Below are positions 35,906 through 45,858 of a stretch of 64,000 nt of DNA, piece by piece. The notes under the pieces are model-generated. The model was not told where the DNA came from. It saw nothing but the letters and a program-made list of their open reading frames with translations, and did no database searches. Position 1 is the first letter of the stretch; each line of letters opens with the position of its first letter. The translations under genes were made by a program, and so were the position numbers. Origin of the DNA: MPNP01 sp965221445 (GTDB lineage: Bacteria; Pseudomonadota; Alphaproteobacteria; Rhodobacterales; Rhodobacteraceae); contig CBDCSF010000013.1 in NCBI GenBank assembly GCA_965221445.1, positions 372,001-436,000 on the forward strand. The letters are read 5' to 3'.

Positions 35906-37372
35906 ATGCGCTTTCTAAAACGCAGTTTACTGGGGTTGTTTGTACTTGGCCTCAGCCTGGGATTGCTGGCAGTTGCTGGCGATATGCTCTACACATCGAT
36001 TCAGGAAAGATTAAACAGGTCACAACCCGAACGCCCACAGAGGGAAAGAGCCTATTCTGCAACTGTAATTGTTGCAGAAAGAACGAATACCCAACCGGTG
36101 ATAAGCACCTTTGGTGAAATCATAAGTACCCATACACTTGAAATAAGGGCTCCCATTGGTGGTACGATAGTTAGACTTTCCCAGAATTTTGTCGAAGGTG
36201 GTAGGGTTTTTGAAGGTGATCTGATTTTGGAAATAGACCCGTCAGATGCACAATCAGCATTGGAATTGGCCATAGCAGACATGAATGATGCCATGGTTGG
36301 GTTATCTGATGCCCAAAGGTTACTTGACCTTGCCAAGATCGACCAAGAGGCAGCGGAACAGCAGGTAAGTTTAAGACAACGGGCATTTGACCGTAGTGTG
36401 ACCCTGTTGGATAGAGGTGTTGGTACAAATACTGACCTGGATAATGCCGAAATTTCCCTTTCGACTGCACTTCAATCGGTTCTGACCAAAAAAAGAGCCG
36501 TTGCCCAGGCAGAAACAAGGCTTGAACAGGCAACAACAGCTTTGGCCCGTAGAAAGATAACTGTGTCCGAGGCAGAGAGAAAACTGGCTCAAACCCGACT
36601 GTATGCAGAATTTGATGGTATATTCACAGATGTAACTGCCATTGAGGGTGGATTGGTCACTCCAAATGAACGTCTGGCAAGACTGATTGACCCCGAGGCT
36701 CTAGAAGTTTCGTTCAGAGTTCCAACCCAGCAATATTCAAATTTACTGGCTGAGGATGGTAAACTGGTGTCTGCAGAAGTAGACATTGTTCTTGCCTTGG
36801 GAAACCAATCACTTTCAACTACTGGAGTGATTACACGAGAAAGTCCAGCTGTTGGTGAAGGTCAGACAGGCCGCCTGTTGTTTGCACGTATCGCAAATGA
36901 TGAATCAACCGTACTTAGACCTGGGGATTTTGTAACTGTTTCCATTCGTGAACCGGAAATGAGAAATGTCTATATATTACCTGCTACAGCCGTAAATTCG
37001 TCTTCAGAGATTCTTGCAGTAAACGACCAGAATCGACTTGAAACGATGTCTGTCAGAGTATTGAGGAATCAAGGTGATGAGGTAATTGTTGGCAGTCGGA
37101 ACTTGAATGGGCGCACCATTATTGCTGAAAGATCACCTGTATTGGGTGAAGGCATCAGAATTCAGGCAAGAAAAATAACCCAGACAGAAGAAGAATCTAC
37201 GTTTGAAGAACCCACCATGATTGCTCTTTCAGATGAAGAACGGAGCATTCTTGTTCAAAGGGTAGAAGCCAACCAGTTCTTGCCTGATGAAGTGAAGCAA
37301 AGAATACTGAAGCGGTTACAGGAAGATGAAGTTCCAAAGGACATGCTGGATAGGCTAAGAGGTGGTGGCTAA
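35906..37372 (+). CDS. RND efflux periplasmic adaptor (membrane-fusion) protein
   Basis: 488 residues. N-terminal membrane anchor (LLGLFVLGLSLGLLAVAGDML, about residues 8-28), a barrel-sandwich half near RAPIGGTIVRLSQNFVEGGRVFEGDLI, a long alpha-hairpin coiled coil around residues 105-220 rich in Ala/Glu/Gln, and the second lipoyl half (KLAQTRLYAEFDGIFTDV). The C-terminal ~70 residues are an acidic, charged extension (FEEPTMIALSDEERSILVQ and on). Stop overlaps the start region of the RND pump. No TolC-type gene is present, so the outer-membrane partner is elsewhere. Confidence 0.9.
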   Translation: MRFLKRSLLGLFVLGLSLGLLAVAGDMLYTSIQERLNRSQPERPQRERAYSATVIVAERTNTQPVISTFGEIISTHTLEIRAPIGGTIVRLSQNFVEGGRVFEGDLILEIDPSDAQSALELAIADMNDAMVGLSDAQRLLDLAKIDQEAAEQQVSLRQRAFDRSVTLLDRGVGTNTDLDNAEISLSTALQSVLTKKRAVAQAETRLEQATTALARRKITVSEAERKLAQTRLYAEFDGIFTDVTAIEGGLVTPNERLARLIDPEALEVSFRVPTQQYSNLLAEDGKLVSAEVDIVLALGNQSLSTTGVITRESPAVGEGQTGRLLFARIANDESTVLRPGDFVTVSIREPEMRNVYILPATAVNSSSEILAVNDQNRLETMSVRVLRNQGDEVIVGSRNLNGRTIIAERSPVLGEGIRIQARKITQTEEESTFEEPTMIALSDEERSILVQRVEANQFLPDEVKQRILKRLQEDEVPKDMLDRLRGGG

Positions 37373-37373
37373 A

Positions 37374-40300
37374 ATGCCTGATGAAAGTAACAAGGGGTTA
37401 AAAGCATCAATATTGATGTATTTTACACGCCACAAAACTGCTGCCAACCTACTGCTATTAATCATGATTTTAAGTGGTGTAGTAGCTTTTCCCCAAATGC
37501 GGGCGCAATTTTTCCCAGATGTGGTCTTTGATAGTGTTTCCGTTTCAGTTCGCTGGGATTCTGCTGGAGCCGAAGATATTGATGCGGCAGTCGTACAGAG
37601 AATGGTACCGGTTCTTCAGGAGGTGGAAGGTGTAACTGGTACCCTTGCCACCTCCAGGGAGGGGCAGACCAATATTGTACTTGAGTTTGAACCAGATTGG
37701 GATATAGACCGGGCCGTTGATGAAGTAGAAAGTGCTTTGGGAAATGTTAATGAACTGCCGGAAGATGTCGAAGACCCTACAGTTGTCCGCCGAAGTTGGC
37801 GAGATCGGGTCACCGATGTCATTATCCATGGTCCCGTATCTGTAGACCTTTTGAGCCGCTTATCTGATGAATTTGTATTCAAACTATTTGAAGGTGGTGT
37901 TTCAAAGGTAAATATCAGGGGTGTAGAAGCTCCAAGAACCATTGTTACAGTTCCAGAAGCCAGACTTGTACGGCATAACGTCACACTATCTGAAATAGCC
38001 TCTGCTATAGGAGAAGAAGCAAATACCACTCCAACCGGTGAAGTAGGAAATACAGCACGAGTTCGTACTGGAATTGAAATGCGTACTCCCGAAGAAATAG
38101 AACAGATATTTGTCCGTACGTATCCAGACGGTTCAAAATTGCTTGTCGGTGACCTGGCACGTGTAACTATTGAAGGAATTGACCGAAGGAGGGCCTATTT
38201 CGTTGGAGACAAACCAGCTGTTTCGATCAGCGTTGAGCGTTCAGGTGGTGGTGATGCAATTGAACTTCAGCGGAAAGTGGAGGAAATAGCTGAAGAAATG
38301 CGTCTTACCCTCCCAACAGGTGTTGAAATTGATCTGATACGAACAAGGGCCGAAGCGATAACTAACCGGTTGAATCTCCTCTTTAAAAATGGGTTGCTGG
38401 GTCTTGCCCTTGTGGTGGGAGCACTGTTCCTGTTTCTTAATGCCAGAACAGCATTTTGGGTGGCAGCTGGAGTACCGACAGCTATGTTCGCTGCAATCGC
38501 ATTGATGTACGTATTTGGATTTACCCTTAACATGATCTCAATGTTTGCCCTGATAATAACCTTGGGGCTGGTCGTGGATGATGCGATCGTTGTCGGAGAG
38601 CATGCTGATTTCAGATACAGGAGACTTGGGGAAACTCCACTCACTGCTGCTGAAAATGCCGCAACTCTTATGGCTGCCCCCATTTTTGCCGCCAGTATTA
38701 CAACCATCATTGCCTTTTTTGGAATTACTGCAATTGGAGGCAGGTTTGGGTCCCTTCTGATTGATCTGCCTTTCACGGTAATTGTGGTGTTAACGGCGTC
38801 CCTGCTTGAGTGCTTTTTTGTACTACCATATCACATGAAAAATGCTCTGACCCATTCACAGCAGAACAGATGGTATGACATGCCAAGTCGTTTGGTTGAC
38901 AGAGGCTTTCTGTGGTTTCAAGGTGTGATTATCAGACCCTTTATTAAGGGAATTGTCCTAGGCAGGTACGTAGTGATTGCTGCAGCATTTCTATTGTTGG
39001 CGTGGCAACTAACCCTGTTTATTGACGGTAAGGTCAACTGGCGGTTTTTCAATGCACCGGAATTAGGCTCAGTCAGCGGAAATTTTGCCATGGCACCTGG
39101 TGCAGACAGGTCAGATTCCATGGACATGATGAAGGAGTTGCAGAGGGCAGCTGAAGCAGTAGGACAGAAATATGAGGAAGAACATGGTCAAAATCCCATA
39201 ACTTTTGCAATTGCGGAAGTAGGTGGTACGACTGGACGAGGATTATTTGGTGCAGACAGCAAGGACAATGACCAACTTGGATCAATTGCAATTGAATTGA
39301 TTGATGCTGATTTGCGCCCCTATTCTTCTTTTGCGTTTGTCGCTGAACTTCAGGATGAGGTAAGGAGACATCCTCTGCTTGAAACCTTGACGTTTAGAGG
39401 TGGTAGGCGAGGACCTGGTGGGGATGCCCTTGATGTCAAATTGTTTGGCAGCGATATTTTTGTTTTGAAAGATGCCGCTGAGAAACTCAAATCAGAGGTC
39501 AGTGTCTTTCCTGAGGTATCTGCAGTTGAAGATGATTTGGCTTTTGACAAGGAGGAACTGGTACTTACCCTTACAGCGCAGGGTGAGGCACTTGGTTTTA
39601 CAATTGATGGGCTGGCCCGAGTATTACGTGATCGTTTGGGAGGAGTCACTGCGGCTACATTCCCGGTTGGCAGCAGATCAGGAGAGATTATTGTCCAGTT
39701 GCCCGAGGAAGAAATGACCGCGGATTTTCTGGAAGGTACAATGATCAGGTCGCCGGACAACAACTATATTCTTCTGGCTGATATTGTTCAGATTACAACA
39801 AAAATTGGGTTTTCAACTATTCGTCGAGATAACGGAGTACAGGTCGTTTCGGTTACCGGGGATATTTCAGAAGACGATCCAACAAGGGCAGCTGAGATCG
39901 TACAAACCCTCAGGAATGAACTATTACCCGGATTGGAAAGAGAATATGGGGTATCATACATCCTGTCTGGTCTTGCCGAACAGGAGCAGGAATTTCTCAA
40001 TGATGCCAGGCTAGGGTTTTCGTTGGTAATTCTCGGAATTTTTATAACTCTTGTTTGGATATTATCCAGTTGGACAAAGCCGCTGATTGTTATTTTCACT
40101 ATTCCCTTCGGGCTGGTAGGGGCAATATGGGGCCATTATCTCTGGAATGTACCCCTATCAATGTTTTCAGTCATTGGACTTGTTGGAATGAGTGGCATAA
40201 TTATCAATGACTCAATAGTACTCATCTCAACCATCAATTTGTATTCGCGGACTCGTGGCATGTTTCAGTCCATTGTTGATGCAACCTGTGATCGTTTTCG

Positions 40301-40790
40301 ACCGGTCATGTTGACAACCTTGACAACGATACTTGGACTATTACCCCTATTGTACGAAACCTCACAACAAGCAAGCTTTCTGAAACCGACTGTAATTACA
40401 CTAACCTATGGTTTGGGTTTCGGTTTCTTTCTTGTATTGATTTTGGTACCGGCATTACTCTATGTTCACACTGATCTGAGCCGATTATTTGTGGCCCTTA
40501 GGCGGAGTCTGTCATCAGGTAATCGAAATCGTGTGGCCCGAATTAGACTGGGATTGACTTCACTGGTTGGTATTTTGGTATTTTCCGCGACTGTAGGTGT
40601 TACAATTTTGACCGGGAATTTTCCCCTCTTGTCATTGATACCAAATGAGTGGGAAGGATTGGTAGGAATGATGTCACCAATTATATTGGCCTACGGTTTG
40701 TTTGGTGTTGGCTTGGCAGCTATTTGTCTCAGTACCTACATGGTTGGCTTATATATGAACAGAAAGTCGGAGGGAATCGGAAGCCCATAA
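37374..40790 (+). CDS. RND-family efflux pump, inner membrane
   Basis: About 1138 residues from ATG at 37374 (tandem GTGs at 37362/37365 are alternatives). FPQMRAQFFPDV after the first membrane helix, the TM4 proton-relay motif GLVVDDAIVVGEH, and the C-terminal half GLVGMSGIIINDSIVLI are HAE1/AcrB-like. The tail is long: after the usual twelfth helix region (GFGFFLVLILVPALLYVHTDLS) there are two further hydrophobic stretches at about residues 1060-1080 and 1100-1125, so it probably has 14 membrane helices. Substrate unknown. Confidence 0.9.
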   Translation: MPDESNKGLKASILMYFTRHKTAANLLLLIMILSGVVAFPQMRAQFFPDVVFDSVSVSVRWDSAGAEDIDAAVVQRMVPVLQEVEGVTGTLATSREGQTNIVLEFEPDWDIDRAVDEVESALGNVNELPEDVEDPTVVRRSWRDRVTDVIIHGPVSVDLLSRLSDEFVFKLFEGGVSKVNIRGVEAPRTIVTVPEARLVRHNVTLSEIASAIGEEANTTPTGEVGNTARVRTGIEMRTPEEIEQIFVRTYPDGSKLLVGDLARVTIEGIDRRRAYFVGDKPAVSISVERSGGGDAIELQRKVEEIAEEMRLTLPTGVEIDLIRTRAEAITNRLNLLFKNGLLGLALVVGALFLFLNARTAFWVAAGVPTAMFAAIALMYVFGFTLNMISMFALIITLGLVVDDAIVVGEHADFRYRRLGETPLTAAENAATLMAAPIFAASITTIIAFFGITAIGGRFGSLLIDLPFTVIVVLTASLLECFFVLPYHMKNALTHSQQNRWYDMPSRLVDRGFLWFQGVIIRPFIKGIVLGRYVVIAAAFLLLAWQLTLFIDGKVNWRFFNAPELGSVSGNFAMAPGADRSDSMDMMKELQRAAEAVGQKYEEEHGQNPITFAIAEVGGTTGRGLFGADSKDNDQLGSIAIELIDADLRPYSSFAFVAELQDEVRRHPLLETLTFRGGRRGPGGDALDVKLFGSDIFVLKDAAEKLKSEVSVFPEVSAVEDDLAFDKEELVLTLTAQGEALGFTIDGLARVLRDRLGGVTAATFPVGSRSGEIIVQLPEEEMTADFLEGTMIRSPDNNYILLADIVQITTKIGFSTIRRDNGVQVVSVTGDISEDDPTRAAEIVQTLRNELLPGLEREYGVSYILSGLAEQEQEFLNDARLGFSLVILGIFITLVWILSSWTKPLIVIFTIPFGLVGAIWGHYLWNVPLSMFSVIGLVGMSGIIINDSIVLISTINLYSRTRGMFQSIVDATCDRFRPVMLTTLTTILGLLPLLYETSQQASFLKPTVITLTYGLGFGFFLVLILVPALLYVHTDLSRLFVALRRSLSSGNRNRVARIRLGLTSLVGILVFSATVGVTILTGNFPLLSLIPNEWEGLVGMMSPIILAYGLFGVGLAAICLSTYMVGLYMNRKSEGIGSP

Positions 40791-40799
40791 ATTCATTGT

Positions 40800-40820
40800 G
40801 GAGGTTTTGCCCTCCGTTTT
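40800..40820 (+). terminator. Candidate terminator after the RND operon
   Basis: GGAGG (40800-40804) and CCTCC (40811-40815) form a five-base stem with a six-base loop, followed by GTTTT. Short, but directly behind the RND stop. Confidence 0.5.
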
Positions 40821-40972
40821 ATCAGGGAACTCGGCTGAAATTATTCTATGCTTTTTCAGCAATGGGTAACCATGATGACTAAAAAATTTACTGACTTTTC
40901 CTACTTTTTTTTTCTCACCAATCAGAATATTATCAAAATTATATGATAATCCTGTAAAAATCGGTTGAATAT

Positions 40973-41626
40973 ATGGTCAAACAAATTACCACAGTAGGTT
41001 CGAACACATATCAGAAAATCAAACATGATATTATATTCGGTGTGTTGAACCCTGGGTCCAAGTTAAAGCTGGACTCCCTGAAAGAGCGTTACTCGGCTAG
41101 TCTTTCCACTTTACGTGAAACATTGAATCGGCTGAGTAGTGAAGGCTTCGTAGAATCCCCTGAGCAGCGTGGGTTTTTTGTTAAGCAAGTTTCACGCGAA
41201 GACTTGATTGAAATTGCTGAACTTAGGGTGTTGCTGGAATGCCATGCCATCGAAGAGTCGGTTATTAATGGTGATGCCAATTGGGAGGGCAACCTTGTTG
41301 CTGCACATCACAAGCTTCACTTGCTGGAAAAGCGGATGCTCTCGGGAGATTATTCTGAAAGGGAACTCTGGAAACGATATGACTGGGAATTCCACTTGGC
41401 ATTAATCGAAGCCTGCAATTCAAACAACCTACTGACGTTACATTCAATACTCTATGACAAGTATTTGCGCTACCAGATGCTTATGCTCTCCTATAGGGGA
41501 GAATCTGCTGTTGAGGAACACCGGGCGATTTTTGACGCTGCTCTTGAACGTGATTCGACCGGTGCCAAGCGATTCCTTGAAGACCACATACGCAACGGAC
41601 TTGTACACACTCTTGAGGCCGTTTGA
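40973..41626 (+). CDS. GntR-family regulator with FCD domain
   Basis: 217 residues. N-terminal winged helix (IKHDIIFGVLNPGSKLKLDSLKERYSASLSTLRETLNRLSSEGFV) and a C-terminal FCD sensor: LIEIAELRVLLECHAIE, WKRYDWEFHLALIEAC (a metal-ligand His), VEEHRAIFDAAL and LEDHIRNGLV (two further His). FCD regulators usually bind a metal-chelated organic acid or sugar acid. It converges on the 12-gene catabolic cluster at 41.8-55.9 kb, whose regulator it most likely is. Promoter region upstream is very AT-rich. Confidence 0.9.
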   Translation: MVKQITTVGSNTYQKIKHDIIFGVLNPGSKLKLDSLKERYSASLSTLRETLNRLSSEGFVESPEQRGFFVKQVSREDLIEIAELRVLLECHAIEESVINGDANWEGNLVAAHHKLHLLEKRMLSGDYSERELWKRYDWEFHLALIEACNSNNLLTLHSILYDKYLRYQMLMLSYRGESAVEEHRAIFDAALERDSTGAKRFLEDHIRNGLVHTLEAV

Positions 41627-41767
41627 TAATTCCTTGTGAGGTGATAAACCTAGTCAGAAAACCGATTGGCTGCAGGGTTTAGGCAGTATTGGCACAGCTT
41701 TGGCCAGTGTCAGATTCATTTTCATATAAGTACCAAATCGTGAATTTACGTATTTCGCAATCCTGAA

Positions 41768-41782
41768 AGTAATAATATTACT
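41768..41782. terminator. Small hairpin between gntR and the catabolic cluster
   Basis: AGTAAT-AAT-ATTACT, six-base stem with a three-base loop, just past the end of the ThDP enzyme gene on the minus strand. AT-rich and weak. Confidence 0.3.
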
Positions 41783-41805
41783 GACGCCTACAGAACCAAG
41801 TCTGA

Positions 41806-43554
41806 TCATGTTGCCACATGCGAAACAGCCTTATCAGGTGAATATATGTCCAGTATGTTCCAGTGTCCTGTGGTTGGTGTTGGATTGTTGATCATTGGAA
41901 CGTCAATCACTGTTGGTTTGTTGCTAGAGATTGCTTCCAACAAGACTGGCAGCAATTGCTCAGGTGAAGTTATGTGTATTCCCTCAGCCCCATAGGCCTG
42001 TGCAATTTCCGAGTAGTTGGGCCTGGCTCCGGGAAAAGTGGTTCCGTATGTTAGTCCGTAATGCGCTTTCTGGAGACCTGCAATGGTTCCAAAGGCGTTG
42101 TTATTCATAACCAACCAGATGATTCCCAGGTTCATTTCAACTGCTGTAGCCAGCATTGAGGGGTTTTGGCCAAATCCACCATCCCCTACCAGACTGATAA
42201 CCACCCGATCAGGAGCAGCCAGTTTGGCTCCAATAGCTGCGGGCGGCCCGAATCCCATGGTTGCAAAACCACCCGGAGTAAGAATTGTACCGGGTTCCAG
42301 AATGTTGAATTGTTGGCCTACACCATTCTTGTTCCACCCCACATCAGTAGTAATTATGGCGTTTTCCGGCAGTGCCCTTCGGGTTTCAGCCAATATCCGT
42401 TCCGGCATCATCGGATAGGCGTTGCTTTCCTCCATTTCGCGGTTGTTTTCCTTGTAACTTGCATGAAATTCCGCGATGTCACGTTTCAACCTCTCACGGG
42501 GGAAACCATCGGGATGCATTTGTCTGGCGACACGGTTCAAAACTTCCAAAGCCTTCCGAGCATCCGCAATTACACCTATTTCAACAGGATAGTTTCGGCC
42601 AATCTCCTGTGGTTCTATATCAATCTGGATAACCTTTGATTCGGGTATGTTGAACGTATAACCCGGATACCATGAGGAACAATCCGCTTCCTTGAAACGG
42701 GTGCCAAGGGCGAAGATGCAGTCGGCTTTCAGACAGGAGCGATTGACAAGTTCAGTGCCCCAGAAGCCGGACATTCCCAAGACCAGGGGATGATCATCAC
42801 GCAACGCACCTTTACCCATGAGCGAATATGCGACAGGCAACCCCAAATGCTCAACAAATTTTTTCAGTTCATCACTGGCCCGTGAAAGCAATATTCCACC
42901 GCCAACATAGGCAAGTGGTGACCTAGCCGCGGTCAGTTGCCTGATAATTTGTTCGGCTGTACTGTCATCAATAGAAGGTTTTACCAGTGATCGGGTGTTT
43001 TTGGTTACCTTTTCGAAACTTGCTGGAGAAATGGTTTTGGAAAAAATATCCATCGGTACATCAACAAGTACTGGTCCGGGTTGACCACTCTCGGCCAGGT
43101 GGAAAGCCTTCTCGAGAATTTCGGCCATCAGATCAGCTCGGTCAACTCGCCAGGCCCTCTTGACAAATGGTCTATAGATCTCCCATTGGGAAGCATCAGC
43201 ATGCAGGTTAACCTCTTGATGAGGATGTTTTCCGTAATAATGTGTTGGGATATCACCTGCTATAACAACCATCGGTATGCAATCAAGCGCTGCATTAGCA
43301 ACCCCAGTGGCACAATTGGTTAAGCCTGGTGAAAGATGTGACAGTACGACCGATGCCCTGCCTGACAATCGTGCATATGCATCCGCAGCATGACTTGCGA
43401 TCTGCTCATGCCGTACTGAGACAAATTCGATTGGGCTATCGGCCATAGCTGCAAGTACTGCTATGTTTGTATGTCCACAGAGACCGAAGACATGTCTTAC
43501 ATCGCGATGAACCAAATAGTCTACAAGATGTTCAGCAACAGTTTTTTCCATCAT
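41806..43554 (-). CDS. Thiamine diphosphate-dependent enzyme (acetolactate synthase-like fold)
   Basis: 582 residues with the three-domain ThDP arrangement. The catalytic Glu is E50 in VRHEQIASHAADAYAR; the cofactor motif GDG is at residues 457-459 with NN at about 484-485. The family includes acetolactate synthase, benzoylformate/oxalyl-CoA decarboxylases and IolD. It is shorter than IolD (about 620-640) and does not closely resemble sulfoacetaldehyde acetyltransferase as I remember it. Its start overlaps the acylating aldehyde dehydrogenase stop, so it may produce the aldehyde that enzyme uses, by decarboxylating or cleaving a keto acid; this is inference. Last gene of the cluster. Confidence 0.85.
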   Translation of the reverse strand: MMEKTVAEHLVDYLVHRDVRHVFGLCGHTNIAVLAAMADSPIEFVSVRHEQIASHAADAYARLSGRASVVLSHLSPGLTNCATGVANAALDCIPMVVIAGDIPTHYYGKHPHQEVNLHADASQWEIYRPFVKRAWRVDRADLMAEILEKAFHLAESGQPGPVLVDVPMDIFSKTISPASFEKVTKNTRSLVKPSIDDSTAEQIIRQLTAARSPLAYVGGGILLSRASDELKKFVEHLGLPVAYSLMGKGALRDDHPLVLGMSGFWGTELVNRSCLKADCIFALGTRFKEADCSSWYPGYTFNIPESKVIQIDIEPQEIGRNYPVEIGVIADARKALEVLNRVARQMHPDGFPRERLKRDIAEFHASYKENNREMEESNAYPMMPERILAETRRALPENAIITTDVGWNKNGVGQQFNILEPGTILTPGGFATMGFGPPAAIGAKLAAPDRVVISLVGDGGFGQNPSMLATAVEMNLGIIWLVMNNNAFGTIAGLQKAHYGLTYGTTFPGARPNYSEIAQAYGAEGIHITSPEQLLPVLLEAISSNKPTVIDVPMINNPTPTTGHWNILDIYSPDKAVSHVAT

Positions 43555-44963
43555 TTTTCTACCTTTTGTCCAAAAAATTCACCAAAGAGTTCCTGTTCGC
43601 TGGGTCGGTCCTCAGGAATGGGTCGACTGACCCAAGTATAGTTCATGAAATGCTTGAGATTAATATTTTCGTTGGTGATATTACCACCCCAAGTCCCGCA
43701 ACCTAGTGAACTGGTCATTGGCATCCCATTCGTGAAACTTCCAGCATTTGCCTTCGACTGAGGCTGGCATACCATTATACGGCTTACTGGTGCTGTTTTT
43801 GCCAAAGCATTGATGTGTTCATCATTATGGCTGTAAATTCCACACGAATGACCCTTACCACCCTTTGCCAGAATTCTCAGCACGGTTGTGAGGGCTTCGT
43901 CAAAAGTATCGTAGTGATAAAGAGACATCACCGTGGTCAGCTTTTCACCTGAGAACGGGTGCTCGTTACCAATTTTCCCGTGATTATCAACCATTAGGAA
44001 TTTGATATGATCTGGAACGGAAAACCCTGCTTCCCGTGCAGTTTGCTGTGGTGGGCATGCGATCGTTGCAAATGTACGGTTGCCATTATGGTCCCACATT
44101 GCTTTTTCTAGAAGTGATTTTTCATTCTCATCACACAAATACCCACCCTCGGCTAGAAGAGCCTTAATCATATCTGTGTAGATTGACCGCTGAATTAGGA
44201 TGTTGCCATCAGCGGAACAACCCGAACCAAAATCCGAAGTTTTTGATACTCGGATATTTGTAGCAGCAATATCCAGATCAGCTGTATCATCTATTACAAT
44301 AGTTGAATTGCCTGCTCCCACACCATAAGCGGGGCACCCGGAACTGTATGCAGCCCGAACCATAGGTCTGCCACCGGTGGCCATAACAAGGTCACATGTT
44401 GCCATCAGGTGTTGTGTAAGGGGAATTGAGGGATTCCGAATTACCTGGAATAAATCCTGGGGAGCGCCAACCGCGTGGCAGGCAGCACGAATCATGTCCA
44501 CCATTTTACTGGTGGTACCCGCTGTGCGTGGATGCGGTGAGAAAATCACTGCGTCACGAGCTTTCGCTGCAAAAATGGCGGTAACCGGTGGGGTAAGTGC
44601 CGGATTTGTCATCGGTATAAGTGATGCAATCACGCCGGCAGGTTTGGCATACTTCACGATTCCTCTGTCCGGGTCCTCTTCTACAATGCCGGTAGATTTC
44701 TGGCGCAGTACGTCTCGTAAAATACCCTGAATCTTAAACCGTTTGGCAGGACGCCCCTCCCGGTTGCCAATGCCGCTTTCATCCACCCCCATATGTGCAA
44801 GTCGGGTAAAGGTTTCTTCATTACCTGAGTACCACCCGATAGCCTGAACAAGACGATCTAACCTTTCCTGGGGCCAATTTTCGATTTTACCCATGGCTTC
44901 ACGGGCAACGGATACCATTTCGGCAGTCATCTGCCTGTCGTTTTCATTGAGTTGTCTGCTCAT
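43551..44963 (-). CDS. CoA-acylating aldehyde dehydrogenase (AdhE/EutE/SauS-like)
   Basis: About 470 residues from ATG at 44963. The core KPAGVIASLIPMTNPALTPPVTAIFAAKARDAVIFSPHPR and the catalytic Cys (C249) in SKTSDFGSGCSADGNILI align with the CoA-dependent acetaldehyde dehydrogenase half of AdhE. Later GFSVPDHIKFLMVDNHGKIGNEHPFSGEKLTTVMSLYHY and SLGCGTWGGNITNENINLKHFMNYTWVSRP are typical of the sulfoacetaldehyde/acetaldehyde acylating group. Predicted to convert a small aldehyde to its acyl-CoA with NAD(P). Overlaps the IolE-like gene by 20 bases and the ThDP gene by four. Confidence 0.86.
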   Translation of the reverse strand: MSRQLNENDRQMTAEMVSVAREAMGKIENWPQERLDRLVQAIGWYSGNEETFTRLAHMGVDESGIGNREGRPAKRFKIQGILRDVLRQKSTGIVEEDPDRGIVKYAKPAGVIASLIPMTNPALTPPVTAIFAAKARDAVIFSPHPRTAGTTSKMVDMIRAACHAVGAPQDLFQVIRNPSIPLTQHLMATCDLVMATGGRPMVRAAYSSGCPAYGVGAGNSTIVIDDTADLDIAATNIRVSKTSDFGSGCSADGNILIQRSIYTDMIKALLAEGGYLCDENEKSLLEKAMWDHNGNRTFATIACPPQQTAREAGFSVPDHIKFLMVDNHGKIGNEHPFSGEKLTTVMSLYHYDTFDEALTTVLRILAKGGKGHSCGIYSHNDEHINALAKTAPVSRIMVCQPQSKANAGSFTNGMPMTSSLGCGTWGGNITNENINLKHFMNYTWVSRPIPEDRPSEQELFGEFFGQKVEK

Positions 44964-45858
44964 TATGTTCCTTTTCAAACAGGGTCATGGTTCGGGTTTG
45001 CATGCGGCGTTGGGATTGAGATTTTCCGAAGGAGTTTTTAGCATGTACCAGGCACCGACGGGCATGTTCTTCGTATCCGAGTTCGGCAAGCCTAGTACGG
45101 TTGGGTAATTCGATGGAATAATCCACCTGTGGCATACGCTCAATGATACCACTAAAATCAATCCAGCCTTCTCCTGGATAAAGCCTTGCGTCTCTTGCAA
45201 GCTGTATCATGCCTTCCTGGGTATCGGCAATGCCCGGCAGACAATCGGATATGTGAATCATGTGGAAGAGTTCAGATGGGACATGCAGGAGTTCGCCCAG
45301 ATCAACCCGACTTAGATGCAGGTAAAGCGTGTCGACCAAAATCCCTCCATTTGGCCTGTCTGAAGCACGAACAATATCCAATGCTTCATCAAGAGTTCGC
45401 AGGCGGGAAAAGCTGGGAAATTCAAGATCGACTGTCAGCCCGTAGGGCATTGCAAGATCGCAGGTTTTACTGTAGACATCAACAAGGTATTCGCGATCGT
45501 CCCGGTTGTTGGTCCAGGCAGACATTATCATATGCTTGGCACCGACTTCACCACCAATCTCAAGTGCCGGTTCAAAACTGTATGGGTCGACATCTTCAGT
45601 GATCCTTGCCAACTCAATGTCCAAGACTTGAATGCCAGTAGTTTTCAAGGCTGTCTTGAATGCTTGTACCTGTGCCTTGTCAATGGGAGATTGGGTAAAT
45701 TCACCAGGGACCCTGATGGGGATGAAACGAGGGCTGACAGCATCGTAACCTGCTCTGGCAGCAATGTATACCAATTCAACCGGAGTTGCTCCAATCAATG
45801 TGAGATGGGAAAGTGAATAGATTGGAGTTTTTTGTATCTGGACTTCAGGTTTTGACAT
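44944..45858 (-). CDS. Sugar phosphate isomerase/epimerase-like TIM barrel (IolE/hydroxypyruvate isomerase superfamily)
   Basis: 304 residues from ATG at 45858; an in-frame start at 45879 is possible. The AP-endonuclease-2-type barrel ligands look intact: E146 (VDLEFPSF), D176 (ILVDTLYLH), H202 (IHISD) and E250 (SIELPNR). Family members isomerise, epimerise or dehydrate sugars and inosose. This contrasts with the second barrel in this cluster (49969-51840), which has lost its ligands. Preceded by a 90-base AT-rich gap. Confidence 0.83.
   Translation of the reverse strand: MSKPEVQIQKTPIYSLSHLTLIGATPVELVYIAARAGYDAVSPRFIPIRVPGEFTQSPIDKAQVQAFKTALKTTGIQVLDIELARITEDVDPYSFEPALEIGGEVGAKHMIMSAWTNNRDDREYLVDVYSKTCDLAMPYGLTVDLEFPSFSRLRTLDEALDIVRASDRPNGGILVDTLYLHLSRVDLGELLHVPSELFHMIHISDCLPGIADTQEGMIQLARDARLYPGEGWIDFSGIIERMPQVDYSIELPNRTRLAELGYEEHARRCLVHAKNSFGKSQSQRRMQTRTMTLFEKEHNEQTTQ

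Noticed and set aside
38267..38776. 169-codon minus-strand frame inside the RND pump
   Set aside because: Shadow of the RND gene; low-complexity Ala/Ile/Ser composition typical of an antisense frame.
41806..43554. Calling the ThDP enzyme ilvB or iolD
   Set aside because: There is no ilvN next to it, it is shorter than IolD, and the context is not branched-chain synthesis. Only the superfamily is safe.
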